Source: an uncultured Lachnospiraceae bacterium (GTDB lineage Bacteria; Bacillota; Clostridia; Lachnospirales; Lachnospiraceae). From it: DNA of 64,000 nt. This document shows positions 16,463-24,750 of this stretch, one piece after another (within the stretch, counting starts at the first letter, position 1; each line of letters begins with the position of its first letter). The position numbers and the translations under genes are program-made. The stretch is taken from assembly GCA_910587765.1 (NCBI GenBank), contig CAJUNR010000013.1, forward strand, positions 1-64,000. The letters run 5' to 3'. A model generated the notes under the pieces. That model was not told the DNA's origin, ran no database searches, and saw only the letters and a program-made list of their open reading frames with translations.

Positions 16463-16580
16463 GTTTCCTTTTTTCAGGGAGACAGTTCGCGCGCAGGTCT
16501 CTTTCCGGTCGGGCAGTAAAAATTGCAGAGCTAAAATCACAAAACACAAAACAGTATGGAAAGGAGTTTGTAAAGAGGCA

Positions 16581-18038
16581 ATGGCAATTATTTCAAGAGA
16601 GCAGATTGTGGAAGGTTTGGTAAAGATTCTGGGAAAAGATCGGGTGATCACGGACGAGAAGGTGCTGAAAGAGAGCAGTGTGGACCGCTACAGAAAGTAT
16701 GAGCAGGTATGCGAAGTGTACACGCAGCCGATTCCCGCCGCGGTGGTCAATGTGATGAGCGCCGAGGAAGTGTCGGAGGTTCTGAAGTTTGCCAACGAGA
16801 ACGAGATCAACGTCGTGCCGAGGACCGGACATTCGGCGATCGAGGGAGGTCTGGAGACGGCGCTGAAGGATTCGGTGGTCATCGACGGTTCCGGCATGAA
16901 CAAAATCATCAAAGTGGATCCTTATAATATGCAGGTGACCTGCCAGTGCGGGGTGCCTCTTCAGGCGCTCGACGATATGCTGAGAGAGCAGGGATATACG
17001 ACCGGACATTCTCCGCAGTCCAAACCGCTGGCGCAGTTGGGCGGCCTGGTGGCTACCAGAAGCATCGGCCAGTTCTCCACGCTGTACGGCGGCATCGAGG
17101 ATATGATCGTGGGTCTGGAAGCGGTGTTCCCCAACGGAAAGATCTGCCGGATCAAAAATATTCCGAGACGGGCGGCAGGACCGGACATCCGTCATATTAT
17201 CTGCGGCAATGAGGGCGCGATCTGCTTTATCACGGAAGTAACGATGAAGCTGTTCAAATGGCAGCCGGAGAACAACCGCTATATCGGCTATAAGCTGGAT
17301 GACCAATATATGAAGCTCGGCTTTGACTGCCTGAGAGAAGTCATGGTGGCGGGCTACCGTCCGTCCTTTGCCAGACTTTACGATGCGGCGGACGCCAATA
17401 TGCATTTCAGCGGATGGCTGGAAGAGGGCAAGGCGATTCTCATCTGGATGGCGGAGGGCCCCGCGAACATTACTCCGGCGATTGAAGCCGGCATCAAGGA
17501 GATGATGTCGAAGCATCCGGAGCTGGAAGAGGTGGATCCGACTCTGATTGAGAAGTGGTATGAAGGCCTGAACTGGGGACCGGAGCAGATTGCCGAGGAG
17601 GCTGAGGAGATCAAGGCGACCCAGAACATCGGTATCACCACGGAGGTGTCCGGAAGTTGGGACAATATCTATGAGATCTACAAGACTTCCTGTGAGCGGA
17701 TCCTGGCGGAAGTGCCGGATATGACGCTGATGGGCGGACATTCCTCCCACAGCTATATCAACGGAACCAACATGTACTTTGTGTACTACTACAACATTGT
17801 GGACTGCCCGCCGGAGGAGGAGATCAACAAGTATCATGACCGGATCAACCAGATCATCTGCGAGCAGGTATTAAAATACGGCGGTTCCATCGTGCATCAT
17901 CACGGACTTGGAAAGGCCAGGGCAAAATATGTGACGCAGGAGTACGGTTCTTCCTATTATATGCTCAAGACCTTGAAGCAGGCCTTTGACCCCAACGGAA
18001 TCATGAATATGGGAACTCTGATTCCGCTTAGAAAATAA
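16581..18038 (+). CDS. FAD-binding oxidase, alkyl-DHAP synthase-like (VAO/PCMH fold)
   Basis: 485 residues. The PCMH FAD domain includes PRTGHSAIEGG and the GHSPQSKPLAQLGGLVA loop; the C-terminal part has VHHHGLGKAR, the triple-histidine motif characteristic of alkyldihydroxyacetonephosphate synthases and related flavin oxidases, and ends FDPNGIMNMGTL. In this context (EtfB/EtfA follow, GlpP in the operon) it more likely oxidises an alcohol or hydroxy acid and passes electrons to the adjacent electron-transfer flavoprotein. ATG 16581 was chosen for homology; the AAGGAG at 16561 is rather distant. Confidence 0.85.
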   Translation: MAIISREQIVEGLVKILGKDRVITDEKVLKESSVDRYRKYEQVCEVYTQPIPAAVVNVMSAEEVSEVLKFANENEINVVPRTGHSAIEGGLETALKDSVVIDGSGMNKIIKVDPYNMQVTCQCGVPLQALDDMLREQGYTTGHSPQSKPLAQLGGLVATRSIGQFSTLYGGIEDMIVGLEAVFPNGKICRIKNIPRRAAGPDIRHIICGNEGAICFITEVTMKLFKWQPENNRYIGYKLDDQYMKLGFDCLREVMVAGYRPSFARLYDAADANMHFSGWLEEGKAILIWMAEGPANITPAIEAGIKEMMSKHPELEEVDPTLIEKWYEGLNWGPEQIAEEAEEIKATQNIGITTEVSGSWDNIYEIYKTSCERILAEVPDMTLMGGHSSHSYINGTNMYFVYYYNIVDCPPEEEINKYHDRINQIICEQVLKYGGSIVHHHGLGKARAKYVTQEYGSSYYMLKTLKQAFDPNGIMNMGTLIPLRK

Positions 18039-18137
18039 AACCGGAAAAGTGACAGGAAAAGACAGTTAAGATAACGTTTGATCTGCGCGGAAGGACCTTA
18101 TGGATTTCTTTCCGCGCAGGCGGAACAGGAGCCGCTT

Positions 18138-18965
18138 ATGAGATTATTAGGTTGTTTTAAGGCGGTCCCGGCGCTGGATCTTCTGCGGGAAGAAGACTGG
18201 GTGGCGGATGACAGACAGAGAGTCGATACGGAATATGTAAAGCTGGAATGGAACTGTTTCGACGAAGGGGCTCTGGAGATGATGCGCAGGCTTTCTGATT
18301 TATCAGAAGGCTTAGACGTCGTTTATGAACTTGACGCGCTGACCGTCGGGAAGAAAAAGGCGGACAGTTTTCTGAAGATTCTGTATGCGCTGGGATTTTC
18401 GCACGCCGTGCGGGTGGAAGCGGAAGAGGGGGACTGCGCGCCGCCGGAACTGCTGGCAGAACTGATTGCGGCTTATGTACGGAAAAAATCCCGGGCGGAG
18501 AGTTATGACGTCGTTGTCACCGGTGTTCAGAGCGCGGACGGAAGCCACGGGAAGACGCCTTATCTGCTGGCGGAGCTTCTGCAGTGGCCCTGTATCAGTC
18601 AGGTGACCGGCATGGAACCGGCCGGCGGGGGCTGTCTGAGAGTGACCAGTCAGACTTCGGGCGGGACAAAGGTGCAGACGGTCCGTCCGCCCTGCGTGCT
18701 GGCTGTGGGGAACGCGCCCTGCGCCTGGCTGCGGGTTCCGACTCTGAAGGATAAGATGCGGCTGGGCAATCGACCCATCGAGTATCTTGCGCCGGAAGCG
18801 CTGCTTGGGGACGAGGATCTCTTCCGGGGCAGGAAAGAAAAGCTGCTGGCCCTCCGTCCGGTAGACAGAAGCAGGAACACGGTGCGGATTGAGGATGGCA
18901 GTCCGGAGGAGAAAGCAAGGATATATTATGAACAATATCTGAAAGGCAGGCTTTTGAAGTTGTGA
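18138..18965 (+). CDS. electron transfer flavoprotein beta subunit-like (module 1)
   Basis: 275 residues, divergent EtfB. The nucleotide-loop equivalent reads TGVQSADGSHGKTPYLLAELL, departing from the usual DxDxxQxG pattern, and the recognition-like TLKDKMR near residue 215 fits the EtfB fold. It is expected to pair with the EtfA encoded next (stop/start overlap) and to take electrons from the AGPS-like oxidase upstream. CAGGAG precedes ATG 18138. The altered loop leaves cofactor content (AMP or second FAD) open. Confidence 0.8.
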   Translation: MRLLGCFKAVPALDLLREEDWVADDRQRVDTEYVKLEWNCFDEGALEMMRRLSDLSEGLDVVYELDALTVGKKKADSFLKILYALGFSHAVRVEAEEGDCAPPELLAELIAAYVRKKSRAESYDVVVTGVQSADGSHGKTPYLLAELLQWPCISQVTGMEPAGGGCLRVTSQTSGGTKVQTVRPPCVLAVGNAPCAWLRVPTLKDKMRLGNRPIEYLAPEALLGDEDLFRGRKEKLLALRPVDRSRNTVRIEDGSPEEKARIYYEQYLKGRLLKL

Positions 18966-19921
18966 GGTATCATTTTGTTGTAGATCTGGACAGCGCGGAT
19001 GTTCTCAGACAGATGCAGGAACAGAAAGGATTTGCCGAGGCGTATTTGGGCGGAATCCCGGAGGGCGAGGCGATTCTTCTGACGGCGGAACCCGGAAGCG
19101 CATCCGGGCCTGCGAAACGCCATGCGAAGGAAGCGGTGGCTGCAGTGGTGGAAGACGATGCGCCGGAGACGGTACTGGAGGCTCTGCTGCCTCTGATCTG
19201 CCGGGAAGATCTCTATTTATTCACCGGTGGGGACTTAAACGGCGCGCTTGCGGTGCGTCTGGGCGTACGCGCCGGAGGAAGCTCGGTCAACGCGGTTCAT
19301 GCCCTTATGACGGGAGAAGACGGGAAACTGACGGTAAAACGCATGATGTACGCCAATCATATGGAAGCGGTGTGCGATCCGGGACAGCCTCCCTTTTTCT
19401 TTACGATGGCCAAAGGAGCAGAACGGGCGGAACTGACAGGAGAGCCCTTTCTCATACGGCGGGAGACGTATACCGCCTCGGCTGCCGGACACATTCTCTC
19501 GGAGACGCTGGAACCGAAACCGGAGGACGGCGGCCTGAAGGACAGTCAGATTGTGGTCGCGGGAGGACGGGGAGTCGGCGGCCGGCGGGGAATGGAGACG
19601 CTTGAAAGCCTGGCCGGGGCTCTTGGGGGCAGCGTCGGCGCAAGCCGTCCGGCGGTTATGAATGCCTGGGCGCCGATGGAAGAGCTTCTGGGAGTGTCCG
19701 GGACGCTGGTACAGCCGCAGATCTGCATCGCGGCCGCGGCGTCGGGTGCGGCCGCGTTCTATGCGGGAATCGAAAAGAGCAGATGGATAACGGCGGTCAA
19801 CAAAGACGCGGACGCTCCGATCATGAAGATGGCGGACGTGGCGGTAGTGGAAGATTATGAGCCGTTTGTGAAGGCGCTGGAAGCGCTGATCAGAGGAGAC
19901 GGCCGGGAGGAGCGGGCATGA
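18962..19921 (+). CDS. electron transfer flavoprotein alpha subunit (module 1)
   Basis: 319 residues, GTG start overlapping the previous stop. The C-terminal FAD domain shows VVAGGRGVGG, GGSVGASRPAV, SGTLVQPQICIAAAASG and AVNKDADAPIMKMADVAVVED, all typical of EtfA. No N-terminal ferredoxin domain is present, unlike LctC-type bifurcating subunits. It overlaps the following GlcD-like gene by 4 bases, so translation is coupled. Confidence 0.9.
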   Translation: MRYHFVVDLDSADVLRQMQEQKGFAEAYLGGIPEGEAILLTAEPGSASGPAKRHAKEAVAAVVEDDAPETVLEALLPLICREDLYLFTGGDLNGALAVRLGVRAGGSSVNAVHALMTGEDGKLTVKRMMYANHMEAVCDPGQPPFFFTMAKGAERAELTGEPFLIRRETYTASAAGHILSETLEPKPEDGGLKDSQIVVAGGRGVGGRRGMETLESLAGALGGSVGASRPAVMNAWAPMEELLGVSGTLVQPQICIAAAASGAAAFYAGIEKSRWITAVNKDADAPIMKMADVAVVEDYEPFVKALEALIRGDGREERA

Positions 19922-21321
19922 GACAGAGCATGATTCCGATGAGCAAAGTGTATGAGGAATATCTGGTTGACGAATCCAAGTATACCGGAGAGGCGCAGAG
20001 CATCTCTTTTCCGGAATCGGAGGAAGAGCTTCTTGCGATTCTGGAGGAGGCGCGGCGCGCGGGGACGCCGGTTACGATTCAGGGCGGCAAGACCGGGATC
20101 ACCGGCGCGGGCGTGCCGGAGGGCGGGCATATCCTCAATGTCTCGCGGATGAACCGGGTGAAGGATGCGTGGCTGTGCGAAGACGGAACCGGCCGGATTG
20201 TGGTGGAGCCGGGACTGAATCTGATGGACCTGCAGAAAGAGATCTTTGCCCGTTTCCGCAAAGAAGCGCTGTGCTGGCCGGTGACGCCGACGGAGACCTC
20301 CGCCACAGTGGGCGGAATCGCGGCGACAGGCGCCCAGGGAATCACGCGGCTTTTGTACGGCGACAGCAGAACCTATATTGAGAAGCTGCGGGCGGTCGAC
20401 GGGAAAGGACGCTGTCTGGAACCTGCGGGGGAAGAAGAACTGGATGCGTTCCTGGGCAAAGAGGGGATCACCGGCGTGATCACGGAACTGACCCTGCGTC
20501 TGATTCCGTCCCCGGAAGAGGTGTGGGGGATCCTCTTTTTCTTCGGAGAAGAGAGAGGGGCGCTGCAGTTGATCGAAGACCTCAGGGCTTCGGAGCGCAG
20601 CAGTGCGGACAAAACGGCCGCCGTCGCCTCGGTGGAGTATCTGGACGGCCGGATTCTTGCCATGATAGAATCCAGAAAGAGTACGATGGGCCGGATCCGG
20701 GAGCTGCCGGACGTGGGTTCGGATGCGGAGGCGGCGGTGTACGTGGAGCTTCACGGGGCGGAAGCCGGGATTGAAGAACTTGCGGAGATTCTGATGGAGT
20801 CCGCGGCGGAGCACGGCAGCGACCCGGATGCGGCGTGGGCGGTATCGGGCGGCAGCGAAGTGGAGAAGCTTCACGCCTTCCGGCATGCGGCGCCGGAGAC
20901 CTGCAATCTGTTCGTGGAGGAGGCTCACCGGAAGGATGAACGCATTACAAAGCTGGCGACCGACATGATGATCCGGGACGGCGGACTCTGCGAACAGGTT
21001 CTGCGCTACCGGAGCGATCTGGAGAAAGAGGGGCTGCAGGGCTGTATCTTCGGACACGGGCTGGAGGGACATCTGCACGTCAATCTTCTGCCGGGGACCT
21101 GGGAAGCGTATCAGGCCGGCGTCCGGCTCCTGCGCGTCTGGGCGGAGGCGGCCTTGAAGGACTGCGGGACCGTCTGTGAAGAGCATGGGGTCGGCAAGCT
21201 GAAAAGCAGGATTTTCAGGGACTGTCTGGAGGAAAGCTACCGGGAAGAGAACGAGAGACTGAAAGCGGCCTACGATCCGGAAGGGCGGTTTAACCGGGGG
21301 AATCGTTTTACGCCGGTTTGA
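19918..21321 (+). CDS. GlcD-like FAD-linked hydroxyacid dehydrogenase
   Basis: 467 residues of the FAD-binding oxidase/D-lactate dehydrogenase (GlcD) family. The PCMH loop is IQGGKTGITGAGVPEGG, with ETSATVGGIAATGAQG for FAD binding; the C-terminal metal/substrate region is GHGLEGHLHVNLLP and the terminal EEHGVGKLKS. It belongs to the second oxidase-EtfB-EtfA set; the arrangement parallels the lactate dehydrogenase-Etf complex of acetogens. The actual substrate (lactate, glycolate or another 2-hydroxy acid) is not resolved. Confidence 0.9.
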   Translation: MRQSMIPMSKVYEEYLVDESKYTGEAQSISFPESEEELLAILEEARRAGTPVTIQGGKTGITGAGVPEGGHILNVSRMNRVKDAWLCEDGTGRIVVEPGLNLMDLQKEIFARFRKEALCWPVTPTETSATVGGIAATGAQGITRLLYGDSRTYIEKLRAVDGKGRCLEPAGEEELDAFLGKEGITGVITELTLRLIPSPEEVWGILFFFGEERGALQLIEDLRASERSSADKTAAVASVEYLDGRILAMIESRKSTMGRIRELPDVGSDAEAAVYVELHGAEAGIEELAEILMESAAEHGSDPDAAWAVSGGSEVEKLHAFRHAAPETCNLFVEEAHRKDERITKLATDMMIRDGGLCEQVLRYRSDLEKEGLQGCIFGHGLEGHLHVNLLPGTWEAYQAGVRLLRVWAEAALKDCGTVCEEHGVGKLKSRIFRDCLEESYREENERLKAAYDPEGRFNRGNRFTPV

Positions 21322-21339
21322 AAGGAAAGCAGGTGAAAC

Positions 21340-22134
21340 ATGAAGATTGCAGTGTGTATGAAGCAGGTGCCGGCGGTGTCGGAGGGCAGTATGGATCCTG
21401 AAACAGGGGTGCTGATCCGTACAGGGCTGGAAGCGGTCACGAATCTGTACGACCGGTCGGCACTGGAGGCGGCTCTCCGGATCAGAGAGCGGTGCAAAGG
21501 GGAAATTCATGTATTTACCATGGGGCCGCGCAAGGCGGAGGAAGTGCTGAGAGACGCCTATGCGATGGGCGCGGATCAGGGGTATCTGATCAGCGATCCC
21601 GCCTTCGGGGGCGCGGACGTGCTGGCCACTTCCTATACGCTGATGCAGGCGATCCGTTCCGCCGGGACCTATGATCTGATCCTGTGTGGCAGACAGACGA
21701 CCGACGGCGACACGGCGCAGACCGGCAGCGCGCTGGCGGCCTGGCTGGGATGGCGGCAGTTGAACTGGGTCATCGGCCTGGAGGCGGAGGAAGAGCGTCT
21801 CACCGCTCTCTGCCGGATGGACGGCCGGCTGGCGGAAGTGACCGTTCCCCTTCCCTGTGTGGCGATGGTGGAGAGGGACGGCTTTGTCCCCCGGATGCCT
21901 TCTCTGAAACTCAGGATGCAGGGGAGGAAGAAATCCATAAAGGTGATTTCCCTGCAGGAGCTGGAAGACCGGACGCCGGAACACTACGGGCTGAAAGGCT
22001 CTGCCACCAGGGTGAAGAAGATCTTTGCGCCAAAGAGCGCGGAGAGAAAAGCGATTGTATATAAGAGCGGCGCCGAGGGGGCGGCGTATCTTGCGCAACT
22101 GTTGAAGGAGACGGGACAGGAGGCCGGAATATGA
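21340..22134 (+). CDS. electron transfer flavoprotein beta subunit (module 2)
   Basis: 264 residues beginning MKIAVCMKQVPAV, typical EtfB. The nucleotide loop is CGRQTTDGDTAQTGSALAAWLGW; the DGDTAQ form is the one reported for electron-bifurcating Etfs carrying a second FAD, in contrast to the DDDxxQ form of AMP-binding ones. The recognition loop RMPSLKLRMQGRKK is present. AAGCAGG lies upstream of ATG 21340. Partner EtfA overlaps by 4 bases. Confidence 0.92.
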   Translation: MKIAVCMKQVPAVSEGSMDPETGVLIRTGLEAVTNLYDRSALEAALRIRERCKGEIHVFTMGPRKAEEVLRDAYAMGADQGYLISDPAFGGADVLATSYTLMQAIRSAGTYDLILCGRQTTDGDTAQTGSALAAWLGWRQLNWVIGLEAEEERLTALCRMDGRLAEVTVPLPCVAMVERDGFVPRMPSLKLRMQGRKKSIKVISLQELEDRTPEHYGLKGSATRVKKIFAPKSAERKAIVYKSGAEGAAYLAQLLKETGQEAGI

Positions 22135-23144
22135 GACGGGAAACAGGGACCGGATGGAGCGGGATTCTGGTGTATCTGCAGTGCCGGCAGGGGATTGTGC
22201 ATCCCTGCGGTCCGGAGCTGATCGGGGAGGCCGTCCGGCTGGCAGAGCAGTGCGGGGAAGAAGTGTGTGTGCTGGGAATCGGGAGCCGTATGGAAAGCGT
22301 TCAGGAGCAACTGGAGGGCTTTCCGGTGAGCCGCGCGTTCCTGTATGAGACGGACGATCTCTTCGAGCCCTCTCTGTACGCTTCTCTGGCCGCGGACTGT
22401 ATCCGGGAGAGAAGGCCCTCCGTCGTGCTGATCGGCGGCACGCTGGAAGGGCGCGCGCTGGCGCCGAGACTTGCGGTGGAATTTCGCACCGGGCTGACCG
22501 CGGACTGTACGGCGCTGGAGATGGACGATCGGGGGAATCTGGTCCAGATTCGGCCGGCATTCGGGGGCAATGTCATGGCGAGCATCCTGACGGAGAACAG
22601 CAGGCCTCAGTTTGCGACCGTCCGCCCCGGTATCATGGAGCCGGCCGGGAAGAGGAAGGGCGGCGCGCCTGACTGCCGGGTGCGGAAGGTTCCCGCGCGG
22701 GAAGGCGCTCCGCTGATCCGCGTGCAGGAATGCGAAGAGAAGCCGGCGGCGATTGGCGGCAGCAGGCTTCTGGTGGCGGCGGGAAGGGGCGTAAAGCGAA
22801 AAGAAGATCTGGATATGCTGTACCGGCTGGCGGAGGTTCTGGGCGGGGAACTGGCCTGCAGCAGGGCGCTGGTGGAAAAGGGCTGGATGCCGCCGGAAAG
22901 ACAGATCGGATTATCCGGCAGTTCCGTCCGTCCGGAATGCCTGATCACCTTTGGAATCTCCGGAACGGTTCAGTTTATGGCGGGAATCCGGCAGGCGAAG
23001 CGGATCATCGCGGTCAACTCCGATCCCCGGGCGCGTATTTTTGAGAGGGCTCATCATCCGGTCTGTGCGGATCTGTATGAGATTGTGCCCCTGTTGGTCA
23101 AGTATATGGAAAAAGAAGCTGGCAGCCACTCAGGAGGTGTGTAA
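22131..23144 (+). CDS. electron transfer flavoprotein alpha subunit (module 2)
   Basis: 337 residues. FAD-domain motifs: VAAGRGVKRKEDLD, GGELACSRALVEKGW, GLSGSSVRPECLITFGISGTVQF and AVNSDPRARIFERAH. No ferredoxin-like CxxCxxC cluster at the N-terminus. It completes the second oxidase-Etf set and is followed with zero spacing by glpP (TAA then ATG). Confidence 0.92.
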   Translation: MRRETGTGWSGILVYLQCRQGIVHPCGPELIGEAVRLAEQCGEEVCVLGIGSRMESVQEQLEGFPVSRAFLYETDDLFEPSLYASLAADCIRERRPSVVLIGGTLEGRALAPRLAVEFRTGLTADCTALEMDDRGNLVQIRPAFGGNVMASILTENSRPQFATVRPGIMEPAGKRKGGAPDCRVRKVPAREGAPLIRVQECEEKPAAIGGSRLLVAAGRGVKRKEDLDMLYRLAEVLGGELACSRALVEKGWMPPERQIGLSGSSVRPECLITFGISGTVQFMAGIRQAKRIIAVNSDPRARIFERAHHPVCADLYEIVPLLVKYMEKEAGSHSGGV

Positions 23145-23723
23145 ATGCAGGAAGCGACGAAAAAAAGGTTTATAGAGGCGACGGAAGCGTGTCCGGTGAT
23201 TCCGGAGGTGAAGAACGAAGAATGGCTGAAGGCTCTGCCGGAATCGGATTCGGGGATTGCCTATATTGTGTACGGGGATATCTGCAGCATTGCGGATATC
23301 GTGGACCGGGTGAAAGCGGAGGGGAAGCTGGCAATCGTGCATATTGACCTGATCGTGGGTCTTTCCACCAAGGAAATCTGCGTGGATTTCATCAAAAAAT
23401 ATACAAAAGCAGACGGAATTATCAGCATGAAGCCTGCGATGATCCGACGCGCCAATGATCTCGGTTTCCTGACCATCCAGAGATTCTATATGATCGACGG
23501 TTTTACCTATGCCAATATAGCGAAATACGTGAAAAACTGCAATCCGGATATTGTGGAGTTCATGCCGGCCGGGCTTGCCAAGGTGATGAAATATCTGGTG
23601 GAGACGATCGACAAGCCGGTAGTGGCCACAGGGCTGACCCAGGATTCCGAAGACGTGATGGCCGCCCTGAAGGCCGGAGCGATTGCCGTCGCGACGTCCA
23701 ATAAAGAACTCTGGGACTGCTGA
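23145..23723 (+). CDS. glpP: GlpP family glycerol-3-phosphate-responsive antiterminator
   Basis: 192 residues, full length for GlpP. Motifs GDICSIADIVDRVK, VHIDLIVGLSTKEICVDFI, DGIISMKPAMIRRAND and the C-terminal phosphate-binding-like TGLTQDSEDVMAALKAGAIAVATSN are seen. The family binds leader RNA and prevents termination when bound to glycerol 3-phosphate in Bacillus. As the last gene of the oxidase-Etf operon it probably acts on the three similar leaders at 16184-16275, 16351-16462 and 23783-23890; that link is inference. Confidence 0.92.
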   Translation: MQEATKKRFIEATEACPVIPEVKNEEWLKALPESDSGIAYIVYGDICSIADIVDRVKAEGKLAIVHIDLIVGLSTKEICVDFIKKYTKADGIISMKPAMIRRANDLGFLTIQRFYMIDGFTYANIAKYVKNCNPDIVEFMPAGLAKVMKYLVETIDKPVVATGLTQDSEDVMAALKAGAIAVATSNKELWDC

Positions 23724-23782
23724 GAAGAGCATTGGTAAAATGTCACAAAAATGACGGCGATTATTTGAGCATTATTACGAGA

Positions 23783-23890
23783 TTGACAAACGGCGGTATT
23801 CGATTTACAATGTAGACAGTTACAAAAAGAGCGAAAGAGAGAGTAACTTTTATCTGTGAAAACAGATGAAAGTTGCTCTTTTTTCTTTTG
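23783..23890 (+). promoter_or_regulatory. promoter and antitermination leader of the SDR-kinase operon
   Basis: TTGACA (23783-23788), 17-bp spacing, TACAAT (23806-23811), CAGTTAC (23817-23823) and GTAACT (23843-23848), which can form a 6-bp stem. The terminator is an 18-bp hairpin with two wobbles and a GAAA tetraloop (23840-23857 with 23862-23879), followed by TTTTTTCTTTT. GTAAC is in its left arm. Confidence 0.75.
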
Positions 23891-23956
23891 TCAGGCGCGC
23901 GAGCAGAAGAACCTCTTTTTGGATGCAGACAATAAACCGGCAGGAGGAGTAAAAAC

Positions 23957-24739
23957 ATGTTGAATATCAATGATTTTTCGATGGACTTTTTTTCACTGAA
24001 AGGCAAGAACGCGATTGTAACCGGAGGAAACAGCGGGCTGGGACAGGCATTTGCTCTGGCTCTTGCGAAGGCGGGAGCGAATATTTTTACGTTTGCTTTT
24101 GTGGATGACGACGGGACGACGAAGAAGCTGATCGAGGACTGCGGGGTAAAATACACCTTTATGCAGGGCGATCTGACGGAGGACGGCATGTGCGACAAGA
24201 TCGCAGAAAAATGTGTGGAGACTTACGGGAAGATCGACATCCTCGTCAACTGCGCAGGCATCTGCAAGATTGCGGACGTGCTGGATTTCGGAAGGGCGGA
24301 ATGGGATCCGATGATCGCCATTAACCTGACCGGCGCTTTTGATTTGAGCCATGCGGTTGCGAAATACATGATTCCCCAGAGAAGCGGAAGGATCATCAAC
24401 ATCTGTTCGTTGTTCTCCTTCCTGGGCGGACTCGGTTCTCCGGCGTACGCGGCGATGAAAGCGGGTCTTGCAGGCCTCACCAAAGCTTACGCCGACGAGC
24501 TTGGAAAATACGGCATCACCGTGAACGGCATCGCTCCGGGATATTTCCAGACCGCGATGACGAGCGGAACCGGAAGCGCCAACGATGAGAAATTCATCAA
24601 GATCAAAGAGCACATCCCGGCTGACCGGTGGGGCGAGAGACAGGATCTGATGGGAGCGACGGTGTTCCTTGCCAGCAAAGCGGCGGATTATGTAAACGGA
24701 ACGCTGCTGGTGGTTGACGGAGGCTATCTGGTCAGATAG
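23957..24739 (+). CDS. SDR family oxidoreductase (gluconate 5-dehydrogenase/KduD-like)
   Basis: 260 residues. The cofactor motif GGNSGLGQAFA, the NCAG strand motif, catalytic Ser in CSLFSF, YAAMKAG (Tyr-x-x-x-Lys) and the C-terminal LVVDGGYLVR define a classical SDR. Closest in style to 2-keto-3-deoxygluconate/gluconate 5-dehydrogenases, which interconvert keto and hydroxy groups on sugar acids or polyols. CAGGAGGAG precedes ATG 23957. It forms an operon with the kinase 11 bases downstream, under a GlpP-type leader. Confidence 0.88.
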   Translation: MLNINDFSMDFFSLKGKNAIVTGGNSGLGQAFALALAKAGANIFTFAFVDDDGTTKKLIEDCGVKYTFMQGDLTEDGMCDKIAEKCVETYGKIDILVNCAGICKIADVLDFGRAEWDPMIAINLTGAFDLSHAVAKYMIPQRSGRIINICSLFSFLGGLGSPAYAAMKAGLAGLTKAYADELGKYGITVNGIAPGYFQTAMTSGTGSANDEKFIKIKEHIPADRWGERQDLMGATVFLASKAADYVNGTLLVVDGGYLVR

Positions 24740-24750
24740 GGAGAGAAACT

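Noticed and set aside
19855..22560. A 901-codon open frame on the minus strand opposite the etfA/glcD/etfB/etfA genes
   Set aside because: It is a GC-driven shadow: arginine/proline-rich, no ribosome site, and fully opposite well-supported flavoprotein genes.
18962..23144. Possible ferredoxin domain in the EtfA subunits that would prove LctC-type bifurcation
   Set aside because: No CxxCxxC cluster is present at either N-terminus.
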